DNA from: Bacillota bacterium
Lineage (GTDB): Bacteria; Bacillota; Clostridia; Peptostreptococcales; Anaerovoracaceae
Length of the DNA stretch: 64,000 nucleotides
Direction: 5' to 3'
NCBI GenBank assembly: GCA_022793795.1
Contig: JAAWDM010000025.1
Span: forward strand, 1 to 64,000
Both the position numbers and the translations under genes were made by a program. The notes below the pieces were generated by a model, which had not been told where the DNA came from, did no database searches, and saw only the letters and a list, made by a program, of their open reading frames with translations. Positions 1-7,871 of the stretch are shown piece by piece (position 1 is the first letter of the stretch; the number at the start of each line of letters is the position of its first letter).

Positions 1-145
1 GCCGGCGATTGACAAGCCGAAGGCGTTGGCAGAGCAAACGCTCACAGTGCAATGTCTATACACGCCGATTGGCGAGCCGGAGGGCGACGGTAGAGGCGAT
101 GTATAACAGGTACTAAGAGCGGCCGGCGACTAACCAGCCGCAGTC
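1..145. repeat. Three tandem ~60-bp imperfect repeat units at the left edge
   Basis: A G/C-rich core (roughly GCCGATT-N4-AGCCG, written as GCGATTGACAAGCCG, GCCGATTGGCGAGCCG and GCGACTAACCAGCCG) starts near 5, 65 and 126, a period of 60-61 bp. The first two units also share an AATGTCTATA/GATGTATA segment near their ends. The array runs off the window edge, so its full length is unknown. One frame is open from base 2 to a TAA at 104-106, so it could be the degenerate 3' end of a repeat-coding gene, but no family is recognisable. Confidence 0.5.
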
Positions 146-186
146 ATGGACATAAACTTGAAAATTTAAAGGTTCAAAACCATCCA

Positions 187-861
187 ATGAGCAAAATATA
201 TTTATCCCCATCGGCACATCCAGCCATAATAAAATATTTAGAGAGTCGCGACGGCCATCAGGTGATTCTCATGGCTCCCATTCCATCAATAGAAGCAGCT
301 ATCAATACCCATCCCGACCTGATTCATTGCAGGCTGGGCATAGGCCATCCAGTATTTCACGGAAATCCAGACAAACTTTCCTGTCCCTATCCACTAGACG
401 CAATCTATAATGGATGCGCCACAGGTAAATATTTTATACACAATCTGAAATACACGGATCCGGCCCTTTTGGAGTTGGCAAACTCTGAGGGTCTCACCCT
501 GGTTCATGTGCCGCAAGGTTATGGCCGCTGCTGCTGCTTACCGGTGACTGAAAACGCCATTATCACAGCCGACCAAGGAATCCTAAAAGCCTGTAAAAAG
601 GCGGGCCTCATAGCTTTGGCTATCACCAGCGGTCATGTACGATTGGCCGGTTATCCATACGGTTTCATCGGCGGCGCTGCCGGCCAGGTAGGCAATGAAA
701 TCCTGTTTCACGGAGACCTGACCACCCATCCGGATGGCCACGCCATACGGCAATTTATTGAATCCTTTGGACTGACATGTACGGATTTTTCCAATTCTAT
801 CCGATTCCCCGGTTTAGCAGGAACGCCTCTTACAGATATCGGCTCCATCATCGAAGAATGA
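187..861 (+). CDS. DUF6873-like conserved protein
   Basis: A 224-residue soluble protein with no signal peptide or membrane segment. The middle carries a Cys-rich motif, YGRCCCLPV (about residues 113-121), followed by a conserved-looking ADQGILKA segment and a Gly-rich stretch (GFIGGAAGQVG). I believe this matches the DUF6873 group of Firmicutes, proposed to share the guanidino-modifying-enzyme (GME) fold, but that is from memory and the role is unknown. The start is weakly supported: only an AAAGG lies upstream, about 15 bases away, and no alternative in-frame start is seen. It is followed after 34 bp by a radical SAM gene on the same strand, so the two may be co-transcribed. Confidence 0.55.
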   Translation: MSKIYLSPSAHPAIIKYLESRDGHQVILMAPIPSIEAAINTHPDLIHCRLGIGHPVFHGNPDKLSCPYPLDAIYNGCATGKYFIHNLKYTDPALLELANSEGLTLVHVPQGYGRCCCLPVTENAIITADQGILKACKKAGLIALAITSGHVRLAGYPYGFIGGAAGQVGNEILFHGDLTTHPDGHAIRQFIESFGLTCTDFSNSIRFPGLAGTPLTDIGSIIEE

Positions 862-895
862 TACCCTCCATTGACAAAATCAGGAGTTTATACTT

Positions 896-1999
896 ATGAA
901 AAAACATGCAATTATCCCCATTTTCATTCCTCATCGAGGCTGTCCAAACGACTGCGTTTTTTGCAATCAACACAGCATTACAGCCCGACAGGACACAGTT
1001 ACGCCAAAGGATGCAGAGCAAATTATCGATACCTGGCTTTCCACCTTAGAGCAGCGAAATCTTAATACCATTGAAATCGCTTTTTTCGGCGGCTCTTTTA
1101 CCGGAATTCCCATGGAAGAACAATCAGCCTTTCTCAAAATTGCCAGAGCATACAAAGATGCTGGTCGCATCAAAAAAATCCACCTGTCCACCAGGCCCGA
1201 CTACATCGATACCGCCGTTTTGGACAATCTGCGGCGGTACGATGTAGACGTCATCGAACTGGGCGTCCAGTCCTTCGATGACGACGTGCTGCGCACGTCG
1301 GGCCGAGGACATAACAGCGCTGTGGTCTATGAAAGCAGTCGACTGATTCAAGAATATGGCTTTACCCTAGGTCTGCAACTGATGATTGGCCTTCCCGGCG
1401 ACACCCTGGAAAAAGACATCTTTTCAGCAAGGGAGGCTGTGAAGATTGGCCCCTCCCTTGCCCGTCTCTACCCCACCGTAGTCCTTCGAAACACAGCCCT
1501 GTACCGCATGTATCAGAAGGGAACCTACATACCTATGACTGAGCAGGAAGCAGTGAGCCGCACCAAAAAGATGTACAAAATCCTCGACGCAGCGGGAATC
1601 CAGATTATCCGCGTGGGCCTGAAATCCAGCGATATTATCACCGATACTGGGATAGCGGTGGCAGCATCAGCGCCTGCGGCCCAAACCCTGGCTGGTACTT
1701 TCCATCCTGCTTTTCGACAGCTGGTGGAAGGAGAAATTGCCAGAGAATCATTGGAACAGCAGATTTTACAGCTTTTTCCTGATGCCTGCCGCTCCTACAC
1801 AGCAGGACTGGGCTGCCCCATTATGCCATGCCCCACTGTGGATTTTGTCAGCAACGAAAAGAGCAGGAACAATCTGTTCGGGCACAAAGGCTGCAACCGA
1901 AACTATTTTGCAGAGAACTACCCATGGCTAAACATCCGCTATCAAACCGACACCCAGCTTGCGGACAACCAATATCTGGTTCTCCTGTCGGAAAATTAA
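896..1999 (+). CDS. Radical SAM protein, Elp3/YhcC-like
   Basis: A 367-residue radical SAM enzyme. Cys16, Cys20 and Cys23 form the CPNDCVFC motif that binds the 4Fe-4S cluster; the SAM-binding motif FFGGSFTG follows at 63-70, then ELGVQSF and GLQLMIGLPGDT, a pattern of the Elp3/YhcC/coproporphyrinogen-oxidase-like branch. Elp3 relatives modify tRNA; the acetyltransferase domain of true Elp3 is absent, so the substrate here is open. The chosen ATG at 896 has CAGGAG nine bases upstream. A 64-residue frame overlapping the 5' end is only a shadow. Confidence 0.85.
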   Translation: MKKHAIIPIFIPHRGCPNDCVFCNQHSITARQDTVTPKDAEQIIDTWLSTLEQRNLNTIEIAFFGGSFTGIPMEEQSAFLKIARAYKDAGRIKKIHLSTRPDYIDTAVLDNLRRYDVDVIELGVQSFDDDVLRTSGRGHNSAVVYESSRLIQEYGFTLGLQLMIGLPGDTLEKDIFSAREAVKIGPSLARLYPTVVLRNTALYRMYQKGTYIPMTEQEAVSRTKKMYKILDAAGIQIIRVGLKSSDIITDTGIAVAASAPAAQTLAGTFHPAFRQLVEGEIARESLEQQILQLFPDACRSYTAGLGCPIMPCPTVDFVSNEKSRNNLFGHKGCNRNYFAENYPWLNIRYQTDTQLADNQYLVLLSEN

Positions 2000-2081
2000 A
2001 AGTTTCCTTCCCAGAATCGGATTGATGTTTTCACCATAATGCGCTATAATTAGTAAATCGACTGTTCGCCTTTTGGCGATA

Positions 2082-2170
2082 TTGACACATTTTCTGATTT
2101 TAGCCAGATGAGTCAACGAATTGGCCCCAAAATGTTGACTCACTTTACAAAATAAAGGGAATCGTGTCAA
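2082..2170. repeat. ~90-bp palindromic element, copy 1
   Basis: Outer arms TTGACAC (2082-2088) and GTGTCAA (2164-2170) enclose an inner inverted pair, GAGTCAAC and GTTGACTC, around 2110-2143. The order and much of the sequence, including the core AAAATGTTGACTCA, match the element at 52214-52302. It lies in the gap between the radical SAM gene and the ACT-domain gene. Confidence 0.6.
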
Positions 2171-2225
2171 AAATTCCCCTTTTTACCAAGGCGAAAACCA
2201 CAAAAATAGAATTATATGGATGGAT

Positions 2226-2266
2226 TTGTTGACACATTTTCAATTTTCGTAGGAATGTGACAACAA
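2226..2266. repeat. TGTTGACACATT inverted repeat, partial element
   Basis: TTGTTGACACATT (2226-2238) faces AATGTGACAACAA (2254-2266), matching at 12 of 13 positions across a 15-base loop. The left arm equals the end of the ~90-bp elements at 2082 and 52214, so this looks like a shortened family member. It sits about 50 bases upstream of the ACT-domain gene and may fall in its promoter or leader. Confidence 0.55.
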
Positions 2267-2313
2267 TCCGCAAATCCACACATATATCATCAAACTTTAA
2301 AGGAGATAAAAGA

Positions 2314-2577
2314 ATGAAAGCAGTTGTAACAGTAGTAGGAAAAGATATGGTCGGTATTCTGGCTCGTGTTTCCACAGCCTGCGCCGAAAAAAACGCCAAC
2401 GTGGCCGACGTAACCCAGTCTATTTTGGACGGCTATTTTTGCATGGTTATGGTGGTCAGCATCGAGCAGCTTACCTGCCAGATAGATGAGCTTGAGGCCC
2501 ACATTAAGTCCGCAGTTCCCGACATGGTGGTTCACGTCATGCACGAAGATATTTTCAATTCCATGCACAGAATCTAA
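2314..2577 (+). CDS. ACT-domain protein, UPF0237 family
   Basis: An 87-residue protein made of one ACT domain (KAVVTVVGKDMVGILARVS near the N-terminus is the typical beta-alpha opening). ACT domains usually bind small ligands such as amino acids. The start at 2314 is chosen because AAAGGAGA lies nine bases upstream; the frame is open 57 bases further but has no ribosome site there. In many Firmicutes and Archaea the UPF0237 gene is directly followed by a UPF0210 gene, as here with a 43-bp gap, implying a joint but unestablished function. Confidence 0.85.
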   Translation: MKAVVTVVGKDMVGILARVSTACAEKNANVADVTQSILDGYFCMVMVVSIEQLTCQIDELEAHIKSAVPDMVVHVMHEDIFNSMHRI

Positions 2578-2620
2578 CCGAAACCTAATCGGAAACTAAT
2601 CGAGGGAGGCACAAAACAAA

Positions 2621-3979
2621 ATGCTGAATTTAAACGACATCATGGAAACCATCACCATGATACAAGAAGAAAATCTGGACATTCGTACCATTACCATGGG
2701 TATTTCTCTACTGGACTGCTGTGATAGCGATATCGATAAATCCTGCGAAAAGGTTTACAACAAAATCTACTCCCATGCCAAAGATTTAGTAAAGACAGGA
2801 GAATTCATCGAAAAGAAATACGGAATTCCCATTGTCAATAAGCGTATCAGCGTAACGCCTATCGCCATGCTGGTAGCTGCCAGCGGCGGCGACCCAGTAA
2901 AATATGCAAAAACTCTGGACAAAGTAGCCAAAGCAGTGGGCGTCAACTTTATCGGCGGTTTTTCCGCTCTGGTACATAAAGGCTTCAGCACCGGCGATAT
3001 GGAATTGATTCAATCCATTCCAAGAGCTCTCGCCGAAACCGACTTCGTCTGCTCCTCTGTCAACATCGGTTCCACTAAGGCCGGTATTAACATGGACGCA
3101 GTGAAAATTATGGGCGATGTGATTCGCCAGGCATCCCAACTCACCGCCGACCGCCAATGTATCGGCGCCGCCAAACTGGTGGTATTCTGCAATGCGCCAG
3201 AGGACAATCCGTTTATGGCCGGCGCTTTCCACGGCGTAGGCGAACCGGATGTGGTACTCAATGTAGGCGTATCTGGTCCTGGGGTTGTCCGAGCTGCCCT
3301 AGCCAAACTACCTAGCGATGCTCCTCTCAATGAGGTTGCAGAACTGATTAAAAAGACTGCCTTTAAAATCACCCGCATGGGACAACTGGTAGGTACAGAA
3401 GCCTCCAAAATGCTAGGCGTTCCTTTCGGCATTATCGATCTGTCTCTGGCGCCAACTCCTGCTGTAGGCGACTCGGTAGCCCATATCTTAGAAGAAATCG
3501 GCTTGGAGCAGTGCGGCACCCATGGCACCACCGCTGCCCTGGCCATGCTCAACGACGCAGTGAAAAAGGGCGGCGTCATGGCCTCCTCCAGCGTCGGAGG
3601 CCTGTCTGGCGCCTTCATTCCGGTCACCGAAGATGCCGGAATGATTGACGCCGCCCGCCAAGGCACTCTGACCATCGAAAAGCTGGAAGCCATGACCGCA
3701 GTCTGCTCCGTGGGCCTGGATATGATCGTTGTCCCTGGAGATACTTCTTCTGAAACCATCTCCGCCATCATCGCAGATGAAGCAGCCATCGGCATGGTCA
3801 ACTCCAAGACTACGGCAGTTCGCCTGATTCCTGCCATCGGCGTAGAAGAAGGCGGTGAACTGGACTTCGGCGGCCTTTTAGGAAACGGTCCGGTGATGAA
3901 GCTCCACAGCAAATCTCCAGCTAAAATGATAAGCAGAGGCGGCAGAATTCCAGCCCCAATGCAAAGTTTGAAGAATTAG
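2621..3979 (+). CDS. UPF0210 (PFL/DUF711) family protein
   Basis: A 452-residue protein of the UPF0210 family, whose fold has been linked to the pyruvate-formate-lyase-like barrel. Gly-rich loops ([35 protein letters not shown] near the C-terminus) fit the family and the length is standard. No catalytic role is established. It lies 43 bp after its usual partner, the UPF0237 ACT protein, behind a GGGAGG ribosome site, so the two should be one operon. The large frame on the opposite strand inside this gene is a codon-bias shadow. Confidence 0.85.
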   Translation: MLNLNDIMETITMIQEENLDIRTITMGISLLDCCDSDIDKSCEKVYNKIYSHAKDLVKTGEFIEKKYGIPIVNKRISVTPIAMLVAASGGDPVKYAKTLDKVAKAVGVNFIGGFSALVHKGFSTGDMELIQSIPRALAETDFVCSSVNIGSTKAGINMDAVKIMGDVIRQASQLTADRQCIGAAKLVVFCNAPEDNPFMAGAFHGVGEPDVVLNVGVSGPGVVRAALAKLPSDAPLNEVAELIKKTAFKITRMGQLVGTEASKMLGVPFGIIDLSLAPTPAVGDSVAHILEEIGLEQCGTHGTTAALAMLNDAVKKGGVMASSSVGGLSGAFIPVTEDAGMIDAARQGTLTIEKLEAMTAVCSVGLDMIVVPGDTSSETISAIIADEAAIGMVNSKTTAVRLIPAIGVEEGGELDFGGLLGNGPVMKLHSKSPAKMISRGGRIPAPMQSLKN

Positions 3980-4070
3980 AGAAGATTTCATGGATTGTTC
4001 TGGATTCCGTTGACTTTCCCATAATGGCTCATTAGAATGAGAATTACAGAATATTTCGCCCACATTCGGC

Positions 4071-4092
4071 AAGGGTCACATTTGTGACCCTT
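4071..4092. terminator. Perfect 22-bp palindrome, terminator or operator
   Basis: AAGGGTCACA-TT-TGTGACCCTT is a perfect 10-bp inverted repeat with a two-base centre. It lies 92 bp after the UPF0210 gene and 50 bp before the next start. No T-tract follows, so it may be a protein-binding site rather than an intrinsic terminator. Confidence 0.4.
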
Positions 4093-4141
4093 GCTGCGAC
4101 TTACGGCATTTTTGTAGAAGATATAGGAAGGTTGGGATAGG

Positions 4142-4531
4142 ATGAACAGGTTTCAGGCCAGACTGATACAATTTATGATGGGACGCAGAGGTTTCGACCA
4201 ATTTAGCAGAGACCTGATGATTTTTGCGTTGTTCTTGATTTTGCTAGACTTTTTTGTTTCTGGAAGTATGTTAAATACCTTGGCCCTTCTTCTCATGTTC
4301 TATTCCTATTATCGAGCCCTTTCCAGAAATATTGTCAAAAGGCAGGCCGAAAACAACTGGTATTTCTCCTTCATTGGCAACAATTTGAGAGGATATCTAA
4401 ACCGAGACTATAAACATTACCGGTACTTCAAATGCCCAAACTGCAAACAGACGTTACGGGCGCCAAAAGGCCGCGGTAAGATTCGAGTCACCTGTAGCCG
4501 CTGCCATGGCATATTTGAAAAAAAGGTTTAA
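4142..4531 (+). CDS. Small membrane protein with C-terminal zinc ribbon
   Basis: A 129-residue protein. Two hydrophobic segments (about residues 26-40 and 42-58) form a likely membrane hairpin, followed by a basic stretch and a zinc-ribbon: CPNC at 98-101 and CSRC at 118-121, with a short basic loop between. The architecture recalls small membrane zinc-ribbon proteins of unknown role in Clostridia. The start has a GGAAGG-type ribosome site. A GntR regulator follows after 29 bp on the same strand, so the two may be one transcript. Confidence 0.65.
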   Translation: MNRFQARLIQFMMGRRGFDQFSRDLMIFALFLILLDFFVSGSMLNTLALLLMFYSYYRALSRNIVKRQAENNWYFSFIGNNLRGYLNRDYKHYRYFKCPNCKQTLRAPKGRGKIRVTCSRCHGIFEKKV

Positions 4532-4560
4532 ACTCATATCCTAAACACAGGGAGGCTGGG

Positions 4561-5232
4561 ATGACCATAAAAAAACGCATCGAACGGATGCGTAGTCACA
4601 ATCCATTTCTGACCAATACAGAAATCGCTTACAACATCATTTTAGAATCCATTTTGGATGGTCATTTTGCCTGCGGAAAGGCCCTGAATCAGGAAGCCCT
4701 TGCCACTGATTTGAACATCAGCCGCACGCCGGTACGAGACGCCCTTTCCCTTTTGGAAAAAGAGGGTTTTGTGGTCAAAGAGAGAAACGGTCATTACCAC
4801 GTCTATGAATTGGAGTTGGTCGACTGCATGGACTTCAGCAATTTTAGACGATGCATTGAAGGATTTGCAGCCCACCAAGCAGCGGAATATGCTACTTCCA
4901 CCGATTTAAAACAGCTCCGCGATTGTTTTAATAGGCTGAGAGAAGCTGCTGCCAATGATAACCTGGCCGATTTCTTAGCTTTAGACGACGAATTCCACCA
5001 GCTGGTCATGATTACCGCCAAAAACAAGTATATCAGCGATATGTATGCACAACATAAAAATAAACTGAAATTTCATCTTCGTATGCGGGTTTCGGAAGAA
5101 CAGTTCCAGTTAGTATGCAAACAACATGAGCAGATTCTACACTGGATCATAGAGCGTAACAGCGAAAAAGCCCGTACTGCCATGGAAAAACATGTTTCCA
5201 TCAACCTGAAACAACTGGTAAACAAACAATAG
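4561..5232 (+). CDS. GntR family regulator, FadR/FCD subfamily
   Basis: A 223-residue transcription factor. Residues about 20-85 form the winged helix (NQEALATDLNISRTPVRDALSLLEKEGFVV is the diagnostic recognition region) and residues about 95-215 an all-helical FCD ligand domain with the Asp/His pattern that holds a metal in this family (DDEFHQLV, KQHEQIL). FCD regulators respond to small organic acids. Its target is not obvious: the upstream gene is the zinc-ribbon protein and the downstream one is convergent. GGGAGG precedes the ATG. Confidence 0.85.
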   Translation: MTIKKRIERMRSHNPFLTNTEIAYNIILESILDGHFACGKALNQEALATDLNISRTPVRDALSLLEKEGFVVKERNGHYHVYELELVDCMDFSNFRRCIEGFAAHQAAEYATSTDLKQLRDCFNRLREAAANDNLADFLALDDEFHQLVMITAKNKYISDMYAQHKNKLKFHLRMRVSEEQFQLVCKQHEQILHWIIERNSEKARTAMEKHVSINLKQLVNKQ

Positions 5233-5416
5233 CGTTAGTATGAAAACTGCCCTATTTTTAGCCTTCATGTATAGATTTCTGTACGTGACAGGCTTTTTTG
5301 TTTTTTTGTTTACACATAAAAATTATCATGATATGATGCGGGTAATAACATACTCCCGCCTATCAAAGACGGCCAAAGCAAGCGATTCCTTTAATGCCAA
5401 TCTGAAACAAATAAAA

Positions 5417-5452
5417 ATGGATGGACATTTTTCATCTTTTCTGTCCATCCAT
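5417..5452. terminator. Bidirectional terminator between convergent genes
   Basis: ATGGATGGACA (5417-5427) pairs perfectly with TGTCCATCCAT (5442-5452). On the - strand the stem is followed by TTTTTAT, and on the + strand by GCTTGCTTTTT, so it can end both the GntR and the DUF554 transcripts. Confidence 0.7.
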
Positions 5453-5466
5453 ATGCTTGCTTTTTC

Positions 5467-6153
5467 TTAAGGTTTCATAAACAAACACAAAACAATCGGT
5501 AAAAACATGGCAGGAAGGTAGTTCATCACCTTCAGCTTTGTCACGTCCAATATGTTCAAACCGATGGCGATAATCAAAAGAGAACCCACACAGGTCATCT
5601 CACCTACCGTATAATCGTTTAAATAGGGCGCTGCCACCTGAGCCAGCAGCACAATGGCTCCTTGAAACACAAATACAAAGGCCGCTGAAAACAATACTCC
5701 AATACCCAAAGTGGATGCAAAGATCAGGGAAGAAACCGCATCCAGCGTGGCCTTGGTAAAGAGCATACTGTTATCTCCCGTAAGTCCTGCCTGAAGAGAG
5801 CCCACTATGGTCATGGCACCCACGCAAAACAGCAGGCTGGCTGATACAAACCCCTCTGCAATGGAAGTGGTCTCTCCCGGCTTTTTAAATCGTTCTTCCA
5901 ATTTCTCAGCAAAATGATTCAAGTGCTTGTCCAAATCCACAGCCACGCCTATGACGCCGCCCAGCACCATGGAGATAATCATCACCAATGTGTTTTGACC
6001 CGTAAGCGCGCCATCTATACCGATGCAAACGGTACATAAGGCCAATCCCTTCATGATAAAATCGGTCCATGCCACAGGAATCAGTTTTCGTGCCAAAAGA
6101 CCCACAGCGCTTCCTCCAATCACCGTAAGGGTATTTACCAAAACACCCAGCAT
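5467..6153 (-). CDS. DUF554 family membrane protein
   Basis: A 228-residue integral membrane protein with about six or seven hydrophobic segments. The opening (MLGVLVNTLTVIGGSAVG) and the loop segment FCVGAMTIVGSLQAGLTGD are typical of the DUF554 (YqgA/YdfK) family, a group of unknown transport or membrane role. It is separated by two bases from the gene for the small charged protein upstream on the same strand, so the pair forms an operon. It faces the GntR gene tail to tail. Confidence 0.85.
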   Translation of the reverse strand: MLGVLVNTLTVIGGSAVGLLARKLIPVAWTDFIMKGLALCTVCIGIDGALTGQNTLVMIISMVLGGVIGVAVDLDKHLNHFAEKLEERFKKPGETTSIAEGFVSASLLFCVGAMTIVGSLQAGLTGDNSMLFTKATLDAVSSLIFASTLGIGVLFSAAFVFVFQGAIVLLAQVAAPYLNDYTVGEMTCVGSLLIIAIGLNILDVTKLKVMNYLPAMFLPIVLCLFMKP

Positions 6154-6155
6154 CT

Positions 6156-6524
6156 CTATTCCTTATCCTCTGTCTCTGGCGTTTCCACAGTCAAGTCAGC
6201 TCCTACCTTCCCTTCCATCACAACATCTGACTTTTCAAAAGCGCTGCTGATGTCCTTACCGCTCTGTTTTGCCTCTGCCTCCAGTCTGTCTATCTGGGCC
6301 TGATGCTCATCGATTTCTGCACAGAAGGCTCTAATCCGGTCCATATCCAGATCTCTGCCTGTCCGAAGGGTCTCGTAAACATAACTTCCTATGGCTTCCT
6401 TTCCATCCTTTATCTTGCCTCTTTCCAGCAAAATTTTACCCTTTGCTTTACCATAGTCGAAAGTATCTCCAGCCACATCGCCTACCTTGTTTGCCAGCTG
6501 TCCTAATTTGTCCATAAAAGCCAT
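6156..6524 (-). CDS. Small charged coiled-coil protein, unknown
   Basis: A 122-residue protein starting MAFMDKLGQLANKVGDVAGD. The start at 6524 is chosen because AGGAGG lies ten bases upstream; the open frame continues 44 codons further, but that part would overlap the divergent PLP-enzyme start and is not needed. The protein is rich in Lys, Glu and Asp, with a likely coiled coil around residues 75-100 (CAEIDEHQAQIDRLEAEAKQ) and an acidic tail. It resembles small clostridial proteins usually found with zinc-ribbon proteins; no function is known. Two bases separate it from the DUF554 gene. Confidence 0.65.
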   Translation of the reverse strand: MAFMDKLGQLANKVGDVAGDTFDYGKAKGKILLERGKIKDGKEAIGSYVYETLRTGRDLDMDRIRAFCAEIDEHQAQIDRLEAEAKQSGKDISSAFEKSDVVMEGKVGADLTVETPETEDKE

Positions 6525-6641
6525 TCTCTCTATCCTCCTGAATTCTAAATCTAAAATCTCATATTTCCATTTTAACACCAATATGATAAAATGAAAACAG
6601 AAAATTACCGCTGTATGTAAAGACAAAAGGAGGACTTTATC

Positions 6642-7670
6642 ATGTTGCTCGGACACGAAAAGGTATCTATTTTAAACCTGCCTACAGAACTGGAATATCT
6701 CCCCAACATTTCCAGAGATTTAGGCATTGAGCTGTATATCAAACGGGACGATTTAACGCCCTTGGCCATGGGTGGCAACAAGCTTAGAAAGCTGGAATAT
6801 CTTTTAAAGGATGCCCAGGATCAAGGCGCTACCATGCTGCTGACCGTTGGCGGCGCCCAGACCAACCATGGCCGTCTCACCTGCGCTGTGGCAAGAAAAT
6901 ATGGGCTCAAGGGCGCTATTGTCTGTGTAGACCCATATCCCGGCGAGCTTTCGGCCAACCTATTGCTAGACGGCATGATGGGCTGTGACGTGTACTTAAG
7001 AAAACCGGAGGAAGGCCGCAGCGAGGGAGAACTGATGGATGAGACAGTGGCTAAGGTCAAAGCCGCTGCTGAAGCTGATGGTGAAAAGGTTTACTACATT
7101 CCAATCGGCGGTTCCAATGAGTTGGGCATCCTAGGCTACTATGAATGTGCTGTGGAACTGGCCTCTCAAGTCAAGGGCACTCCTTTGGAAAATGCTCGTA
7201 TCATCAGTCCCATCGGCAGCATGGGTACCTACATGGGCCTCGCGGTTGGTATTCAAAATGAAGGCCTGCCTTTCCACCTGACTGGTATCGGCATTTCCCC
7301 TAAACCGCAGGGTCTTACGGCTTATGCCCTGGAGTATTATCAGCGGGTAAAAGACTTCTATGGCCTGTCCGTGAATATGACGGAAAAAGATTTCCATGTC
7401 ACCAGCGATTATGACAGAGGCGGCTACAACAACCCTTGTAAGGAGGTTCGTCAGGCCATGTACTATATGGCTGAAAAAGAAGCCTTAATCTTAGACCCTT
7501 GCTACACTGGCAAAGCCTTTGCCGGTCTTTTGGAAATGGTCAAGGCTGGACGCATCGCCCCAGGAGAAAAGGTCATCTTCCTCCACACCGGCGGCAGCCC
7601 TGGCATCAGTACGCCGTTCCATCGAATTGAAATCGAAAAAGAGCGAGAAAAATATATCCATATCGTATAA
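6642..7670 (+). CDS. PLP enzyme, D-cysteine desulfhydrase/ACC deaminase family
   Basis: A 342-residue fold-type II PLP enzyme. Lys47 in GGNKLRK is the Schiff-base lysine, GGAQTNH (70-76) is the substrate-binding loop, and HTGGSPG near the C-terminus holds the phosphate/pyridine end. Family members degrade D-cysteine, D-serine, diaminopropionate or aminocyclopropane carboxylate with release of ammonia; the exact substrate cannot be set from sequence. AGGAGG precedes the ATG. It ends at a terminator just before the sigma-54 promoter of the opine-dehydrogenase operon, so it is a separate unit, although a related role in amino-acid breakdown is plausible. Confidence 0.85.
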   Translation: MLLGHEKVSILNLPTELEYLPNISRDLGIELYIKRDDLTPLAMGGNKLRKLEYLLKDAQDQGATMLLTVGGAQTNHGRLTCAVARKYGLKGAIVCVDPYPGELSANLLLDGMMGCDVYLRKPEEGRSEGELMDETVAKVKAAAEADGEKVYYIPIGGSNELGILGYYECAVELASQVKGTPLENARIISPIGSMGTYMGLAVGIQNEGLPFHLTGIGISPKPQGLTAYALEYYQRVKDFYGLSVNMTEKDFHVTSDYDRGGYNNPCKEVRQAMYYMAEKEALILDPCYTGKAFAGLLEMVKAGRIAPGEKVIFLHTGGSPGISTPFHRIEIEKEREKYIHIV

Positions 7671-7677
7671 CATTACA

Positions 7678-7713
7678 GGCGAGGGAGGGAGGCTCCTTCG
7701 CCTTTCTCTTTTC
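7678..7713 (+). terminator. Intrinsic terminator of the PLP-enzyme gene
   Basis: GGCGAGGGAG (7678-7687) pairs at nine of ten positions with CTCCTTCGCC (7693-7702), followed by TTTCTCTTTTC. It begins eight bases after the stop codon. Confidence 0.75.
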
Positions 7714-7726
7714 TCATTATGAGAAA
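7710..7726. promoter_or_regulatory. Candidate activator site (UAS) of the sigma-54 promoter
   Basis: TTTCTCATTATGAGAAA is a perfect palindrome around one central base, about 100 bp upstream of the -24 element. A half-site, TTTGAGAAA, recurs at about 7747-7755. Position and symmetry suit an enhancer site for the sigma-54 activator encoded at the end of the operon. Confidence 0.45.
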
Positions 7727-7819
7727 TTTTCTCCCCATTTTCCAAATTTGAGAAATATGTATATATAGGTTATAGGAAGAAACCTTGATTTTTCAACCTT
7801 TTCTCTCCTCCTGTTTCTT

Positions 7820-7834
7820 TGGCATAAACCTTGC
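7820..7834 (+). promoter_or_regulatory. Sigma-54 (-24/-12) promoter of the opine-dehydrogenase operon
   Basis: TTGGCATAAACCTTGCG contains TGGCAT-A-N4-TTGC, matching the consensus TGGCAYRNNNNTTGCW at all but the last base, with the required ten bases between GG (7821-7822) and GC (7833-7834). Transcription would start near 7846, 26 bases before the opine-dehydrogenase ATG. The operon encodes its own sigma-54 activator. Confidence 0.8.
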
Positions 7835-7871
7835 GAATTTGTAAAATAAAACACACAGGAGGTACATAAGT

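Noticed and set aside
3010-3912. 300-codon frame opposite the UPF0210 gene
   Set aside because: It is antisense to a well-supported gene, has no ribosome site and reads as low-complexity; it follows from codon bias.
5240-5470. 76-codon frame after the GntR gene
   Set aside because: It has no ribosome site and runs through the bidirectional terminator.
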